A stretch of DNA of 64,000 nucleotides from Neobacillus niacini (GTDB taxonomy: Bacteria; Bacillota; Bacilli; Bacillales; Cytobacillaceae): assembly GCF_023715785.1 (NCBI RefSeq), contig NZ_JAMBOX010000002.1, positions 124,001 to 188,000 on the forward strand. The letters run 5' to 3'. Shown here piece after piece: positions 1 through 7,436 of this stretch. Position numbers and translations under genes: made by a program. Within the stretch, counting starts at the first letter, position 1, and each line of letters begins with the position of its first letter. Under the pieces are notes generated by a model. That model ran no database searches, was not told where the DNA came from, and saw only the letters and a program-made list of their open reading frames with translations.

Positions 1-2
1 AA

Positions 3-836
3 TTTCATCCTGTCCAAACATTAAAGGATATTGATCAATACAAAATTAGCCTATTCTTTGGCGTTCCAACGATGTATAACTTCCTGCTTCAGGTACCGAA
101 CCGGGAACAATATGATTTATCAAGTGTGAAGCGATGCGGTTACGGTGCAGCACCAATGCCGACAGCGCTATTGAGACAAGCGATGGAGATGTTCGGGACC
201 GATCAATTCTTTAATATGTGCGGCCAAACCGAAGGAGGTCCCGGTGGAGTATATCTTCTTCCGGAGGAACACAAAACAAAGTTTGGTGCCTCGGGAAGGG
301 CATCTTTTGGAACAGATGCTAGAGTCGTAGATGACAACGGTGAAGAGGTGAAGCCGGGCGAAGTCGGGGAGTTTATTATCAGGTGTGAATCTGTCATGAA
401 AGGATATTATAAAAAGCCGGAAGAAACGGCAAAGGTCCTGAAGAATGGCTGGCTCTATACAGGGGACCTCGCCAGTATCGACGATGATGGCTTTCTCACA
501 TTGGTAGACAGGAAAAAAGACATGATTATCTCCGGTGGGGAGAACGTTTATTCCACAGAAGTAGAACACGTGCTGTACAAACACCCTGATATTTTGGAAG
601 CAGCGGTGATTGGCGTTCCCCATGAGGTCTGGGGTGAAACGGTCGCCGCCGTTATTGTACCGAAGCCGGGCAAAAGGATGGATGAAGAAGAGCTCAAGCA
701 ATACTGCCGCCATGAACTCGCCGGCTATAAAATTCCGAGAATCTACTACCAAATGGACCAACTCCCACGCAACGCCTCTGGGAAAATCCTAAAATACCAA
801 CTAAGAGAAACCTACAAAAGCGCCGCAGTAAAATAG
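3..836 (+). CDS. Acyl-CoA synthetase (AMP-forming), 5' end outside window
   Basis: This is the C-terminal part of a class I adenylate-forming enzyme (acid + ATP + CoA to acyl-CoA). The frame is open from base 3 and the start lies upstream of the window, so 277 residues of the usual 500-550 are visible. They cover the end of the large domain and the small C-terminal domain: GQTEGG near the AMP pocket, GWLYTGDLA with the ribose-binding Asp, the hinge DRKKDMIISGGENVY, and NASGKILK carrying the catalytic Lys. It lies upstream of a CoA-transferase, a thiolase and a dehydrogenase on the same strand, which suggests it activates an acid that they process. The last ~115 bases are C-rich and G-poor, and a dispersed palindromic repeat follows. 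Substrate chain length cannot be read. The family call is secure. Confidence 0.9.
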   Translation, partial: FHPVQTLKDIDQYKISLFFGVPTMYNFLLQVPNREQYDLSSVKRCGYGAAPMPTALLRQAMEMFGTDQFFNMCGQTEGGPGGVYLLPEEHKTKFGASGRASFGTDARVVDDNGEEVKPGEVGEFIIRCESVMKGYYKKPEETAKVLKNGWLYTGDLASIDDDGFLTLVDRKKDMIISGGENVYSTEVEHVLYKHPDILEAAVIGVPHEVWGETVAAVIVPKPGKRMDEEELKQYCRHELAGYKIPRIYYQMDQLPRNASGKILKYQLRETYKSAAVK

Positions 837-865
837 AATGCCAACTAAGTATGCATTTTCCAAGG

Positions 866-920
866 TGTCCGCCCCAGACGGACAAAACCTGAAATTTGTC
901 TTTTTGTGGTGTCAGGCACC
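866..920 (-). repeat. Dispersed palindromic repeat, copy 1
   Basis: The core GGTGTCAGGCACC (908-920) is an imperfect palindrome. Upstream, TGTCCG...CGGACA (866-884) forms a second hairpin. Read on the minus strand, the order and the linker (ACAAAAAGACAAAT) match the copies at 27685 and 33946. The rest of the 837-1042 gap holds only AT-rich sequence and the ribosome binding site of the next gene. Confidence 0.8.
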
Positions 921-1042
921 TTGTTGAATTTGTGTTTAAAAAATAAATATATTGTAGAAAAGTATGAAAATTGGTATTATTGGAAATAGATGGACTTCTT
1001 TTTGATAGGTATTTTCTTGTGAGAGGGGTGGGGGAGTTGAGT

Positions 1043-2194
1043 ATGCCTTTGGAGGGGATTCGCGTCCTGGATTTGACGCGGCTATTGCCGGGGCCGTATT
1101 GTTCGTTAATGCTGGCTGATTTTGGGGCGGATGTGATTAAGATAGAAGATCCAACGATCGGGGATTATGCGCGCTGGTGGGAGCCAAAAATTGGCGGCTT
1201 AAGCGCGATGTTTCATTCGTTAAATCGGAATAAGCGGAGTATGAGCCTTGATTTAAAACAAGATCAGAATAGAGAAGTCTTTGTCGAATTGGTGAGGACG
1301 GCCGATGTATTGATCGAATCATTTCGGCCTGGTGTCATGGACCGCTTGGGTCTGGGGTATGAAGAACTGAAAAAACATAATCCCAAGTTGATTTATTGTG
1401 CGATAACTAGCTACGGCCAAACAGGCCCCTATAAAGATATTCCCGGCCACGATATTAACTTTTTAGGTTATTCCGGATTACTAGAATTACAGGGAGAACA
1501 AAATCGAAAGCCTGTCAGTTCATCCGTTCAAATCGGGGATTTAGGCGGCGGTGCTTTGATGGGCGTCGTCGGCATTCTAGTATCAATCATCGAGGCTCAA
1601 AAGTCAGGGAAAGGCCAGTTTATAGACATTTCCATGCTGGACGGTTCCGTTTCCTGGATGCAGACAATGCTGCCATCGTACTTGGTAAGCGGGCAGTTGC
1701 CTGGGCGGGGGGAACTGGTCTTAAATGGCGGCATGGCCTGTTATGAGACATATGAGACAAAGGATCATCGCTATCTCTCGGTAGGGGCACTCGAAATGAA
1801 GTTTTGGAAAAATTTCTGCCAAGTAATTGGTAAGGAAGAGTTAATTAACCAATTAAACGCGCCACCTGAACAACAAGCCGGAATGAAAAAAGAGATTCAA
1901 GCTATCATCGAAACAAAAACGCTAACGGAATGGGTAGGGCTCTTCGACGGAGTCGATGCCTGCGTTGCTCCTGTCCTGACGATGGAGGAAATGGTAAACG
2001 ACCCGCAAATTCAGCACCGGGGCATGATTGAAGAGGAAAACCACCCGGAATATGGCCAGATGAGGCAAGTGGCAAATCCTATTAAACTTTCGAGGACCAT
2101 GGTGAAAACTGTTCGGTTCGCGCCAGGTCTCGGTGAACATAATGAAGAGATTTTACAAGAATTAGGACTACTTAAATCAACCAAAGAAAAATGA
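1043..2194 (+). CDS. CaiB/BaiF (family III) CoA-transferase
   Basis: Family III CoA-transferases move CoA from one acyl-CoA to another carboxylic acid through an aspartyl-CoA intermediate. The 383-residue protein opens with the typical PLEGIRVLDLTRLLPGPYCS and ADFGADVIKIEDP segments. It also has the RPGVMDRLGLGYEEL stretch and IGDLGGGALMGVVG, whose Asp fits the catalytic position; the length is normal for the family. I chose the ATG at 1043, preceded by GGGGAG about six bases upstream. The frame stays open 24 codons further up, but that part does not look like family sequence. The thiolase starts 42 bases after its stop, so the two are probably cotranscribed. The acid substrate is unknown; a role in activating or recycling CoA esters of this block is inferred. 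Confidence 0.9.
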   Translation: MPLEGIRVLDLTRLLPGPYCSLMLADFGADVIKIEDPTIGDYARWWEPKIGGLSAMFHSLNRNKRSMSLDLKQDQNREVFVELVRTADVLIESFRPGVMDRLGLGYEELKKHNPKLIYCAITSYGQTGPYKDIPGHDINFLGYSGLLELQGEQNRKPVSSSVQIGDLGGGALMGVVGILVSIIEAQKSGKGQFIDISMLDGSVSWMQTMLPSYLVSGQLPGRGELVLNGGMACYETYETKDHRYLSVGALEMKFWKNFCQVIGKEELINQLNAPPEQQAGMKKEIQAIIETKTLTEWVGLFDGVDACVAPVLTMEEMVNDPQIQHRGMIEEENHPEYGQMRQVANPIKLSRTMVKTVRFAPGLGEHNEEILQELGLLKSTKEK

Positions 2195-2235
2195 TGTTAA
2201 GTCCTGCAAATTTGATATTTTAGGAGGTTACAAGA

Positions 2236-3387
2236 ATGAGAGAAGTTGTAATTGTTGAAGCGGTCCGTACTCCGGTAGGGAAAAGGAAGGGAATCCTTGG
2301 TTCAGTCCGCCCTGATGAATTGGCGGCAAAGGTTCTGAAAGAAGTGGTAAACCGCGCCGGAATCTCTCCGGATCTTGTAGAAGATGTTATTTTGGGCTGT
2401 GTCAGCCAAGTCGAAGAACAAGGATTAAATATTGCCCGCAATGCCGCCTTAATGGCCGATTTTCCGATTCACGTACCCGGTACGACGATTGACCGCCAAT
2501 GCGGATCTAGCCAGCAGGCGATTCATTTTGCATCACAGGCCATCTTGAGCGGCGATATGGATGTTGTCATTGCCGGCGGCGTGGAAAGCATGACAAGAAT
2601 CCCTATGGGCGCAACCCGCCGGGAATCTGACTGGAGCGAAGAATTAACCTCCAAATATGAAATGATTCACCAGGGCTTATCCGCCGAGCGGATTGCCGAA
2701 AAATGGGGATATTCCCGCAGCCAGCTCGACGAATTCTCGCTTGAGAGCCATCGCAGAGCCATTAAGGCACAGGAAGAAGGCCGGTTCGACCGCGAAATCA
2801 TGCCGCTTGAGGTAAAACTAGCGGATGGGTCGACCGTTTCAGTGACTCAGGATGAAGGACCAAGAAAGGATACCTCACTGGAAAAATTGGCTTCCCTAAA
2901 GCCTGCTTTTACCCAGGACGGAGTCATTCACGCCGGAAACTCCAGCCAAATGAGCGATGGCGCGTCCGCACTTCTATTAATGTCACGTGAAAAAGCGGAT
3001 GAGCTGGGCCTAAAACCGCGATTCCGAATTGTAGCCCGTTCTGTAGTCGGCTCCGACCCGACCTTAATGTTAACCGGTCCGTCAATTGCGACGAAAAAAG
3101 TCCTGGAAAAAGCAGGCCTTACGATTGAAGACATGGATACTTATGAGGTTAATGAGGCATTTGCCCCAGTTCCGATGCTTTGGCTGGATGAGCTGAAGGC
3201 CGACCCTGAAAAGCTGAATCCAAACGGCGGGGCGATTGCATTGGGCCATCCACTCGGCGCATCCGGTGCCCGTTTGATGATTACGATGCTGCATGAATTG
3301 GAAAGAAGCGGCGGCCGCTATGGTCTGCAGGCAATCTGTGAAGGCGGCGGCATGGCCAATGCCACAATTATTGAAAGAATCAGCTAA
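2236..3387 (+). CDS. Thiolase (acetyl-CoA acyltransferase)
   Basis: Thiolases cleave 3-ketoacyl-CoA with CoA, or run in reverse to condense acetyl-CoA. This 383-residue protein has the full set of family landmarks: the nucleophilic Cys at about residue 89 in DRQCGSSQQAI, NEAFAPVP in the C-terminal half, the catalytic His in GGAIALGHPLGASGAR, and the second catalytic Cys in CEGGGMANATII. The start is backed by AGGAGGT ending about seven bases upstream. It sits between a CoA-transferase and a short-chain dehydrogenase, the order expected for the last steps of a beta-oxidation-like route. Whether it prefers short, branched or long substrates cannot be decided from sequence by eye. Confidence 0.93.
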   Translation: MREVVIVEAVRTPVGKRKGILGSVRPDELAAKVLKEVVNRAGISPDLVEDVILGCVSQVEEQGLNIARNAALMADFPIHVPGTTIDRQCGSSQQAIHFASQAILSGDMDVVIAGGVESMTRIPMGATRRESDWSEELTSKYEMIHQGLSAERIAEKWGYSRSQLDEFSLESHRRAIKAQEEGRFDREIMPLEVKLADGSTVSVTQDEGPRKDTSLEKLASLKPAFTQDGVIHAGNSSQMSDGASALLLMSREKADELGLKPRFRIVARSVVGSDPTLMLTGPSIATKKVLEKAGLTIEDMDTYEVNEAFAPVPMLWLDELKADPEKLNPNGGAIALGHPLGASGARLMITMLHELERSGGRYGLQAICEGGGMANATIIERIS

Positions 3388-3408
3388 AACAGGAGAGGAG
3401 TTTTTTCC

Positions 3409-4179
3409 ATGAAGCTTAATGGCAGTGTAGCGGTTGTGACAGGTGGCGCCTCTGGTCTTGGGGAAGCCACCGTTGAAACGATTGTCGAGAATGGAGGATA
3501 TGCCGCCATCTTTGATTTGCAGGAGGACAAAGGGGCAGCACTAGTTGAAAAACTGGGCTCCGACCGCGTTCTATTTATAAAAACTAACGTAACAAGTGAA
3601 GAAGATGTGGTTAATGCTATAAATCAAACGATTGAAAAGTTCGGTGCCATTCATGTATTGGTGAACTGCGCAGGAATTGGCGTGGCTGAAAAGACCGTTG
3701 GCAAAGAAAAGCCTCACGATCTTGGCAGCTTTACACGAGTTATTCAAATCAATCTAATCGGTACCTTTAACGTGATTCGCCTGGCTGCGGAAAAAATGGC
3801 GCAAAACGCGCCGAATGAAGAAGGCGAGAGAGGCGTCATTATCAATACTGCTTCTGTTGCCGCATTTGATGGCCAAATGGGCCAGGCCGCGTATAGTGCG
3901 TCAAAAGGCGGCATTGTTGGCATGACGCTGCCGATTGCCCGTGATCTTTCCCGTCATGGGATCAGGGTGATGACGATTGCCCCGGGACTCATTGACACGC
4001 CATTATTTGCCGGTGCGCCAGAGAAAGTCCGCCAGGCATTGGGAGCGATGGTTCCATTTCCGCCGCGTTTGGGCCGCTCATCTGAATATGCTCATTTGGC
4101 TAAAAGCATTGTTGAAAACCCATTGCTAAACGGCGAAACCATCCGACTTGACGGCGCGATCCGGATGCAGCCAAAATAA
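3409..4179 (+). CDS. SDR-family 3-hydroxyacyl-CoA dehydrogenase-like protein
   Basis: A short-chain dehydrogenase/reductase of 256 residues. The N-terminal [10 protein letters not shown] is the NAD(P)-binding glycine motif, NCAGIG follows, and the catalytic Ser-Tyr-Lys set lies in NTASVAAF and AAYSASKGG. The overall pattern (short C-terminus, [15 protein letters not shown] near the end) resembles type II 3-hydroxyacyl-CoA dehydrogenases, which oxidise 3-hydroxyacyl-CoA to 3-ketoacyl-CoA, the substrate of the thiolase just upstream. The gap to the thiolase is 21 bases and contains GGAGAGGAG as ribosome binding site. A rho-independent terminator follows. A FabG-like reductase acting in the other direction is the main alternative. 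Confidence 0.88.
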   Translation: MKLNGSVAVVTGGASGLGEATVETIVENGGYAAIFDLQEDKGAALVEKLGSDRVLFIKTNVTSEEDVVNAINQTIEKFGAIHVLVNCAGIGVAEKTVGKEKPHDLGSFTRVIQINLIGTFNVIRLAAEKMAQNAPNEEGERGVIINTASVAAFDGQMGQAAYSASKGGIVGMTLPIARDLSRHGIRVMTIAPGLIDTPLFAGAPEKVRQALGAMVPFPPRLGRSSEYAHLAKSIVENPLLNGETIRLDGAIRMQPK

Positions 4180-4185
4180 ATAGCA

Positions 4186-4222
4186 AAATAAACCTCCAGC
4201 GCAAAGAACTGGAGGTTTATTT
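4186..4222 (+). terminator. Rho-independent terminator after the SDR gene
   Basis: AAATAAACCTCCAG (4186-4199) pairs with CTGGAGGTTTATTT (4209-4222) around a nine-base loop, followed by T-rich sequence. It would end the CoA-transferase/thiolase/SDR transcript before the thioesterase gene. Confidence 0.85.
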
Positions 4223-4259
4223 TAAAAAGAGATTCCATCTTAAAAGGCAGGAGAGTCAA

Positions 4260-4661
4260 ATGCAGACTGTGACAAAAATTATGGTTTCACCCGAAGACAT
4301 CGACCAGCTCGGCCATGTGAATTACCTAAAATATATCCTTTTTTTGGAAAAGGGTGTCGGTAATTGGTACAAACAGGCTGGGGTGAGTTTTCGCGAGTTA
4401 AGGGAAAAAGATCTCGGCACGGTTGTGCTAAAAATGGATGTTTCTTATATTAAGGAAGCAAGATTGGGGGATACCCTGTTTGTAAAAACAACTTTGACCA
4501 ACGTTGGGACCAAAAGCTTTTCGGTAAAACAAGAAATTTACAACCAAGACGACGTCCTGATTACCGAAGCCTCAAAAACCTTTGTAATGTTTAATACTGC
4601 GACCAGAAAAGGGGTTCCGGTGATCGATGAGATTGCCCGCCATTTTAAATGTACCCAATAA
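4260..4661 (+). CDS. Acyl-CoA thioesterase, hot-dog fold (4HBT family)
   Basis: A 133-residue single hot-dog domain protein that should hydrolyse acyl-CoA thioesters. The N-terminal segment SPEDIDQLGHVNYLKY carries the Asp and the GHVN motif typical of YbgC/4-hydroxybenzoyl-CoA thioesterases, followed by the long central helix and beta strands ending in SKTFVMFN. The ATG at 4260 has AGGAGAG seven to eight bases upstream. A terminator separates it from the preceding operon, so it may have its own transcript or depend on readthrough. In this setting it could release free acid and CoA when intermediates pile up. The substrate is not readable. Confidence 0.85.
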   Translation: MQTVTKIMVSPEDIDQLGHVNYLKYILFLEKGVGNWYKQAGVSFRELREKDLGTVVLKMDVSYIKEARLGDTLFVKTTLTNVGTKSFSVKQEIYNQDDVLITEASKTFVMFNTATRKGVPVIDEIARHFKCTQ

Positions 4662-4805
4662 AATGATTTATTACAGTGGCAGCGTTCCATGCTGGCCGCT
4701 GTTTTTATTGATAGGTTCATAGTCTACTAAAGCTACCGAGAAATTTGTCTAACGATAAATATTGTATATTTAGAAAATTTTGTATATATTAAAACTTGGT
4801 TACAT

Positions 4806-4819
4806 ACCAACTAGTTAGT
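4806..4819. promoter_or_regulatory. Palindrome upstream of the acyl-CoA ligase operon, possible operator
   Basis: ACCAACTAGTTAGT is a near-perfect palindrome with core AACTAGTT. It lies 149 bases before the ligase start, in an AT-rich intergenic stretch (4662-4954) that also holds a cre box and a -10-like hexamer. The shape suits a TetR-type fatty-acid or aromatic-acid regulator, but the regulator is not identified. Confidence 0.35.
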
Positions 4820-4866
4820 GCGAAAGGAGTGTTTCTACTTTTCTTTTGTTAAAACTACCAAGAAAA

Positions 4867-4880
4867 TGATAGCGTTTTCA
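4867..4880. promoter_or_regulatory. cre box (CcpA site)
   Basis: TGATAGCGTTTTCA matches the catabolite-responsive element consensus TGWNANCGNTNWCA at every fixed position. It lies just upstream of the likely promoter of the ligase-R2lox-ALDH-ADH operon, which implies glucose repression through CcpA. Confidence 0.7.
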
Positions 4881-4887
4881 AAATAAT

Positions 4888-4915
4888 TTTGTTTGGATTC
4901 TCTTTGATCTATACT
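4888..4915 (+). promoter_or_regulatory. Possible SigA promoter of the R2lox operon
   Basis: TATACT at 4910-4915 is a good -10 hexamer. A -35 is poor (TTTGTT at 4888-4893 with a 16-base spacer). The start codon follows 40 bases downstream. Confidence 0.3.
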
Positions 4916-4954
4916 GTGTGAATGCAAGAAAAATCTTAAAGAGGAGAGGATTTA

Positions 4955-6472
4955 GTGAAGCTTAAAGACCTGCTTGAAAATAATATCGCTGAATTTGGCG
5001 AGTATCCGTTTTTATTTTTCAAAGAGCGGACCCTCACAAATGTTGAAACAAAAAACTTCGCCGACCAATTTGCCAACGGCTTAAGAAAACTGGGAATCCA
5101 AAAGGGCGACCGCGTCATGGTTTGTCTGCCCAACTGTCCGGAAGTCCTGATTGCATACCAGGCGATCACTCGGGCAGGGGCCATCATTGTACCAGTCATG
5201 TTCATGCTCCATCCAAAGGAACTTCATTATATTGCCCTTAATTCCGGGGCAAAAGTAGTCATTACCTCCTCCTATGTTCTTCAAAATGTTGAAAAATCGC
5301 TGAAAGGATTGCCGACGCGACCCGTAGTGATTGTAGTGGACCGTCCAAGCGATGACCGGACGAGAAACTTCTATGATGTTATGGGCAAGGAAGACGATAC
5401 CGTACCCGATGATGTCACACCGGAAGACACTGCCGTGATTCTCTACACCTCTGGAACTACCGGAAATCCAAAAGGAGTTTTGTTAACCCATAAAAATTTA
5501 TATTCCAATGCGGATAATTCAGCAAAGCATAACGAGACCGAACGTGGCACCACTCTGGGAGTACTGCCGCTTGCCCATGTATATGGGTTAACAGTCTCCA
5601 ATGTAACATATTTGACAGGCGGTTCCATTGTCGTATTTTCCTCGTTTGATGTAAAAGAGGTGCTGGCCGCCATTGAAAAATACAAGGTTAAATCATTTTC
5701 TGCCGTTCCGGCCATGATATACGCACTCGTATCGTACCCGCAAGCGGACCAATATGACACATCCAGCCTTGAATCGGTGGGTTCCGGCTCTGCTCCGCTT
5801 CCTGTCGCCTTGCTCCATGCCTTCGAGAAACAGTTTGGCGCCAAGGTGTATGAAGGATACGGTTTGTCTGAAGCCGCACCAGTTGTGACCGCACACAGAA
5901 AAGGCCTGGAAATTAAACCGGGCTCTGTCGGGATTCCAATCCCCGGAGTTGAAGTAAAAATTGTCGATGACAATTGTGTTGAGGTTCCCCGCGGTGAGGT
6001 GGGCGAGTTAATTGTCCGTGGCGATAACGTCACGCCGGGCTATTTTCAAAATTTAGAGGAATCACAGCGGGTGCTGAGGGATGGCTGGTTATTCACCGGC
6101 GATATGGCCTGTCAGGATGATGAGGACTATGTTTACATTGTCGACCGTAAGAAAGACTTAATTATCCGCGGCGGCTTTAACCTTTATCCAAGAGATGTCG
6201 AAGAGATTTTGAATGCCCATGCGGGGGTGGCAGAGGCAGCCGTCATCGGGATTCCCGATGAGCGGATGGGTGAGGAAATGGTGGCCTGTGTTGTGAAGAA
6301 GCAAGAGGCCCAAGTAACCGAGGAAGAGCTGATCCGTTATTGTCAGGAACACCTCTCGAAACGAAAAACTCCTCGGCATATTGTTTTTATGGAAGCGTTG
6401 CCGCGAAATGGTGTCGGGAAAATTCTGAAGACACATCTTAGGAAAACAGCGGCAGATATTGTGATTCGGTAG
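4955..6472 (+). CDS. Long-chain acyl-CoA ligase (AMP-forming)
   Basis: A full-length (505 residues) class I adenylate-forming ligase. The P-loop-like YTSGTTGNPKGVLLTHKN (about residues 165-182), YGLSEAAPV, GWLFTGDMA with the ribose-binding Asp, the hinge DRKKDLIIRGGFN and the C-terminal NGVGKILK with the catalytic Lys are all present. It starts with GTG at 4955 behind GAGGAGAGG. It is the first gene of an operon with R2lox, an aldehyde dehydrogenase and an alcohol dehydrogenase. It would catalyse the last step, converting the acid made by the dehydrogenases into an acyl-CoA. A cre box and a palindrome upstream suggest carbon-source control. Chain length is inferred from general resemblance only. 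Confidence 0.92.
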   Translation: MKLKDLLENNIAEFGEYPFLFFKERTLTNVETKNFADQFANGLRKLGIQKGDRVMVCLPNCPEVLIAYQAITRAGAIIVPVMFMLHPKELHYIALNSGAKVVITSSYVLQNVEKSLKGLPTRPVVIVVDRPSDDRTRNFYDVMGKEDDTVPDDVTPEDTAVILYTSGTTGNPKGVLLTHKNLYSNADNSAKHNETERGTTLGVLPLAHVYGLTVSNVTYLTGGSIVVFSSFDVKEVLAAIEKYKVKSFSAVPAMIYALVSYPQADQYDTSSLESVGSGSAPLPVALLHAFEKQFGAKVYEGYGLSEAAPVVTAHRKGLEIKPGSVGIPIPGVEVKIVDDNCVEVPRGEVGELIVRGDNVTPGYFQNLEESQRVLRDGWLFTGDMACQDDEDYVYIVDRKKDLIIRGGFNLYPRDVEEILNAHAGVAEAAVIGIPDERMGEEMVACVVKKQEAQVTEEELIRYCQEHLSKRKTPRHIVFMEALPRNGVGKILKTHLRKTAADIVIR

Positions 6473-6518
6473 AAGATTCTTTTTGATAAAAACTCAAGTA
6501 GAGAGGGGAGATTTTGTC

Positions 6519-7412
6519 ATGGAAAAAAGAACGATTTTGACAACCAGCACAAGGGGATTATTGGAGGATTCCTTCCCGTATCGCTTGTACCAAAAAGCTA
6601 AGCGGGTGGGGACGTGGAACCCGGCGGATATTGATTTTTCGAAGGATGCCGAGGATTGGAAGATGATGACTGCGGAACAGCGAGAAGATATTCTAAGACT
6701 TCTGTCTCTGTTCCAGGCTGGTGAAGAGGCGGTTACTTTAGACTTGCTGCCATTGATGATGGCAATCGCCAAAGAGGGCCGGCTTGAGGAGGAAATGTTC
6801 TTAACGACCTTCTTGTTCGAGGAAGCGAAGCATACCGAATTTTTCCGCAGGGTGTTAAATGCGCTTGGCGAAACAGGGGACCTATCCCATTTCCATTCCG
6901 ATACTTATAAAAAAATATTCTATGAGATTCTTCCGACAGCAATGGAACGTCTGGTGACTGACCAGTCCCCTGAAGCCATTGCCGAGGCATCGGTTGTGTA
7001 CAATATGTTTGTCGAAGGGGTACTGGCCGAAACCGGGTACTTCTCCTTCTATAACTCTCTGGAAACAGCTGGCATCATGCCCGGGCTTTTGGAAGGGATT
7101 GGCCATTTAAAGCGGGATGAGTCAAGGCATATCGGCTATGGCACATTCCTGCTGCAGCGACTGATTTGCGAACATCCCCATCTCTATGAATTTATTGCCG
7201 CTAAGATGGGGGAATTGGCTCCATTATCGATTCAACTCAACCAAGATGGCATTCAAGGAAGGGAAGTCAGTGCCTTTGGCGGGAATCCAGATGATGTGAT
7301 GAATTTTACGATGAAGCAGCTGGCCGTAAGAATGGACATTTTGGCACGAGCCCGGGGCAAGAAAATCGAAGAGATTTATAAAGTGACAGAAAGCGAGATT
7401 GGGGTTCTTTAA
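6519..7412 (+). CDS. R2-like ligand-binding oxidase (R2lox)
   Basis: A ferritin-like di-metal protein of 297 residues, related to ribonucleotide reductase R2 but of the R2lox type, which carries a mixed Mn/Fe site, binds a long-chain fatty acid and forms a Tyr-Val ether cross-link. The metal ligands can be placed: Glu69 (FQAGEE), Glu102 and His105 (EEAKH), Glu166 (FVEG), Glu201 and His204 (DESRH). The cross-link pair is Val72 and Tyr161. This numbering equals the published Geobacillus enzyme with a one-residue gap in the second half. I chose the ATG at 6519 behind GAGAGGGGAG. No R1 reductase gene is nearby, so this is not nucleotide reduction. It lies between an acyl-CoA ligase and an aldehyde dehydrogenase, suggesting a two-electron oxidation of a hydrophobic substrate. 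The true substrate of the family is unknown. Confidence 0.93.
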   Translation: MEKRTILTTSTRGLLEDSFPYRLYQKAKRVGTWNPADIDFSKDAEDWKMMTAEQREDILRLLSLFQAGEEAVTLDLLPLMMAIAKEGRLEEEMFLTTFLFEEAKHTEFFRRVLNALGETGDLSHFHSDTYKKIFYEILPTAMERLVTDQSPEAIAEASVVYNMFVEGVLAETGYFSFYNSLETAGIMPGLLEGIGHLKRDESRHIGYGTFLLQRLICEHPHLYEFIAAKMGELAPLSIQLNQDGIQGREVSAFGGNPDDVMNFTMKQLAVRMDILARARGKKIEEIYKVTESEIGVL

Positions 7413-7436
7413 CTATTTTAAAAGGAGGATTCAATC

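Noticed and set aside
168-761. Long minus-strand frame inside the first acyl-CoA synthetase
   Set aside because: It lies wholly within a gene with clear family motifs on the plus strand and has no features of its own.
6519-7412. Ribonucleotide reductase small subunit (NrdF)
   Set aside because: Ligand spacing and the Val/Tyr cross-link pair match R2lox, and no large subunit or NrdI gene is adjacent.
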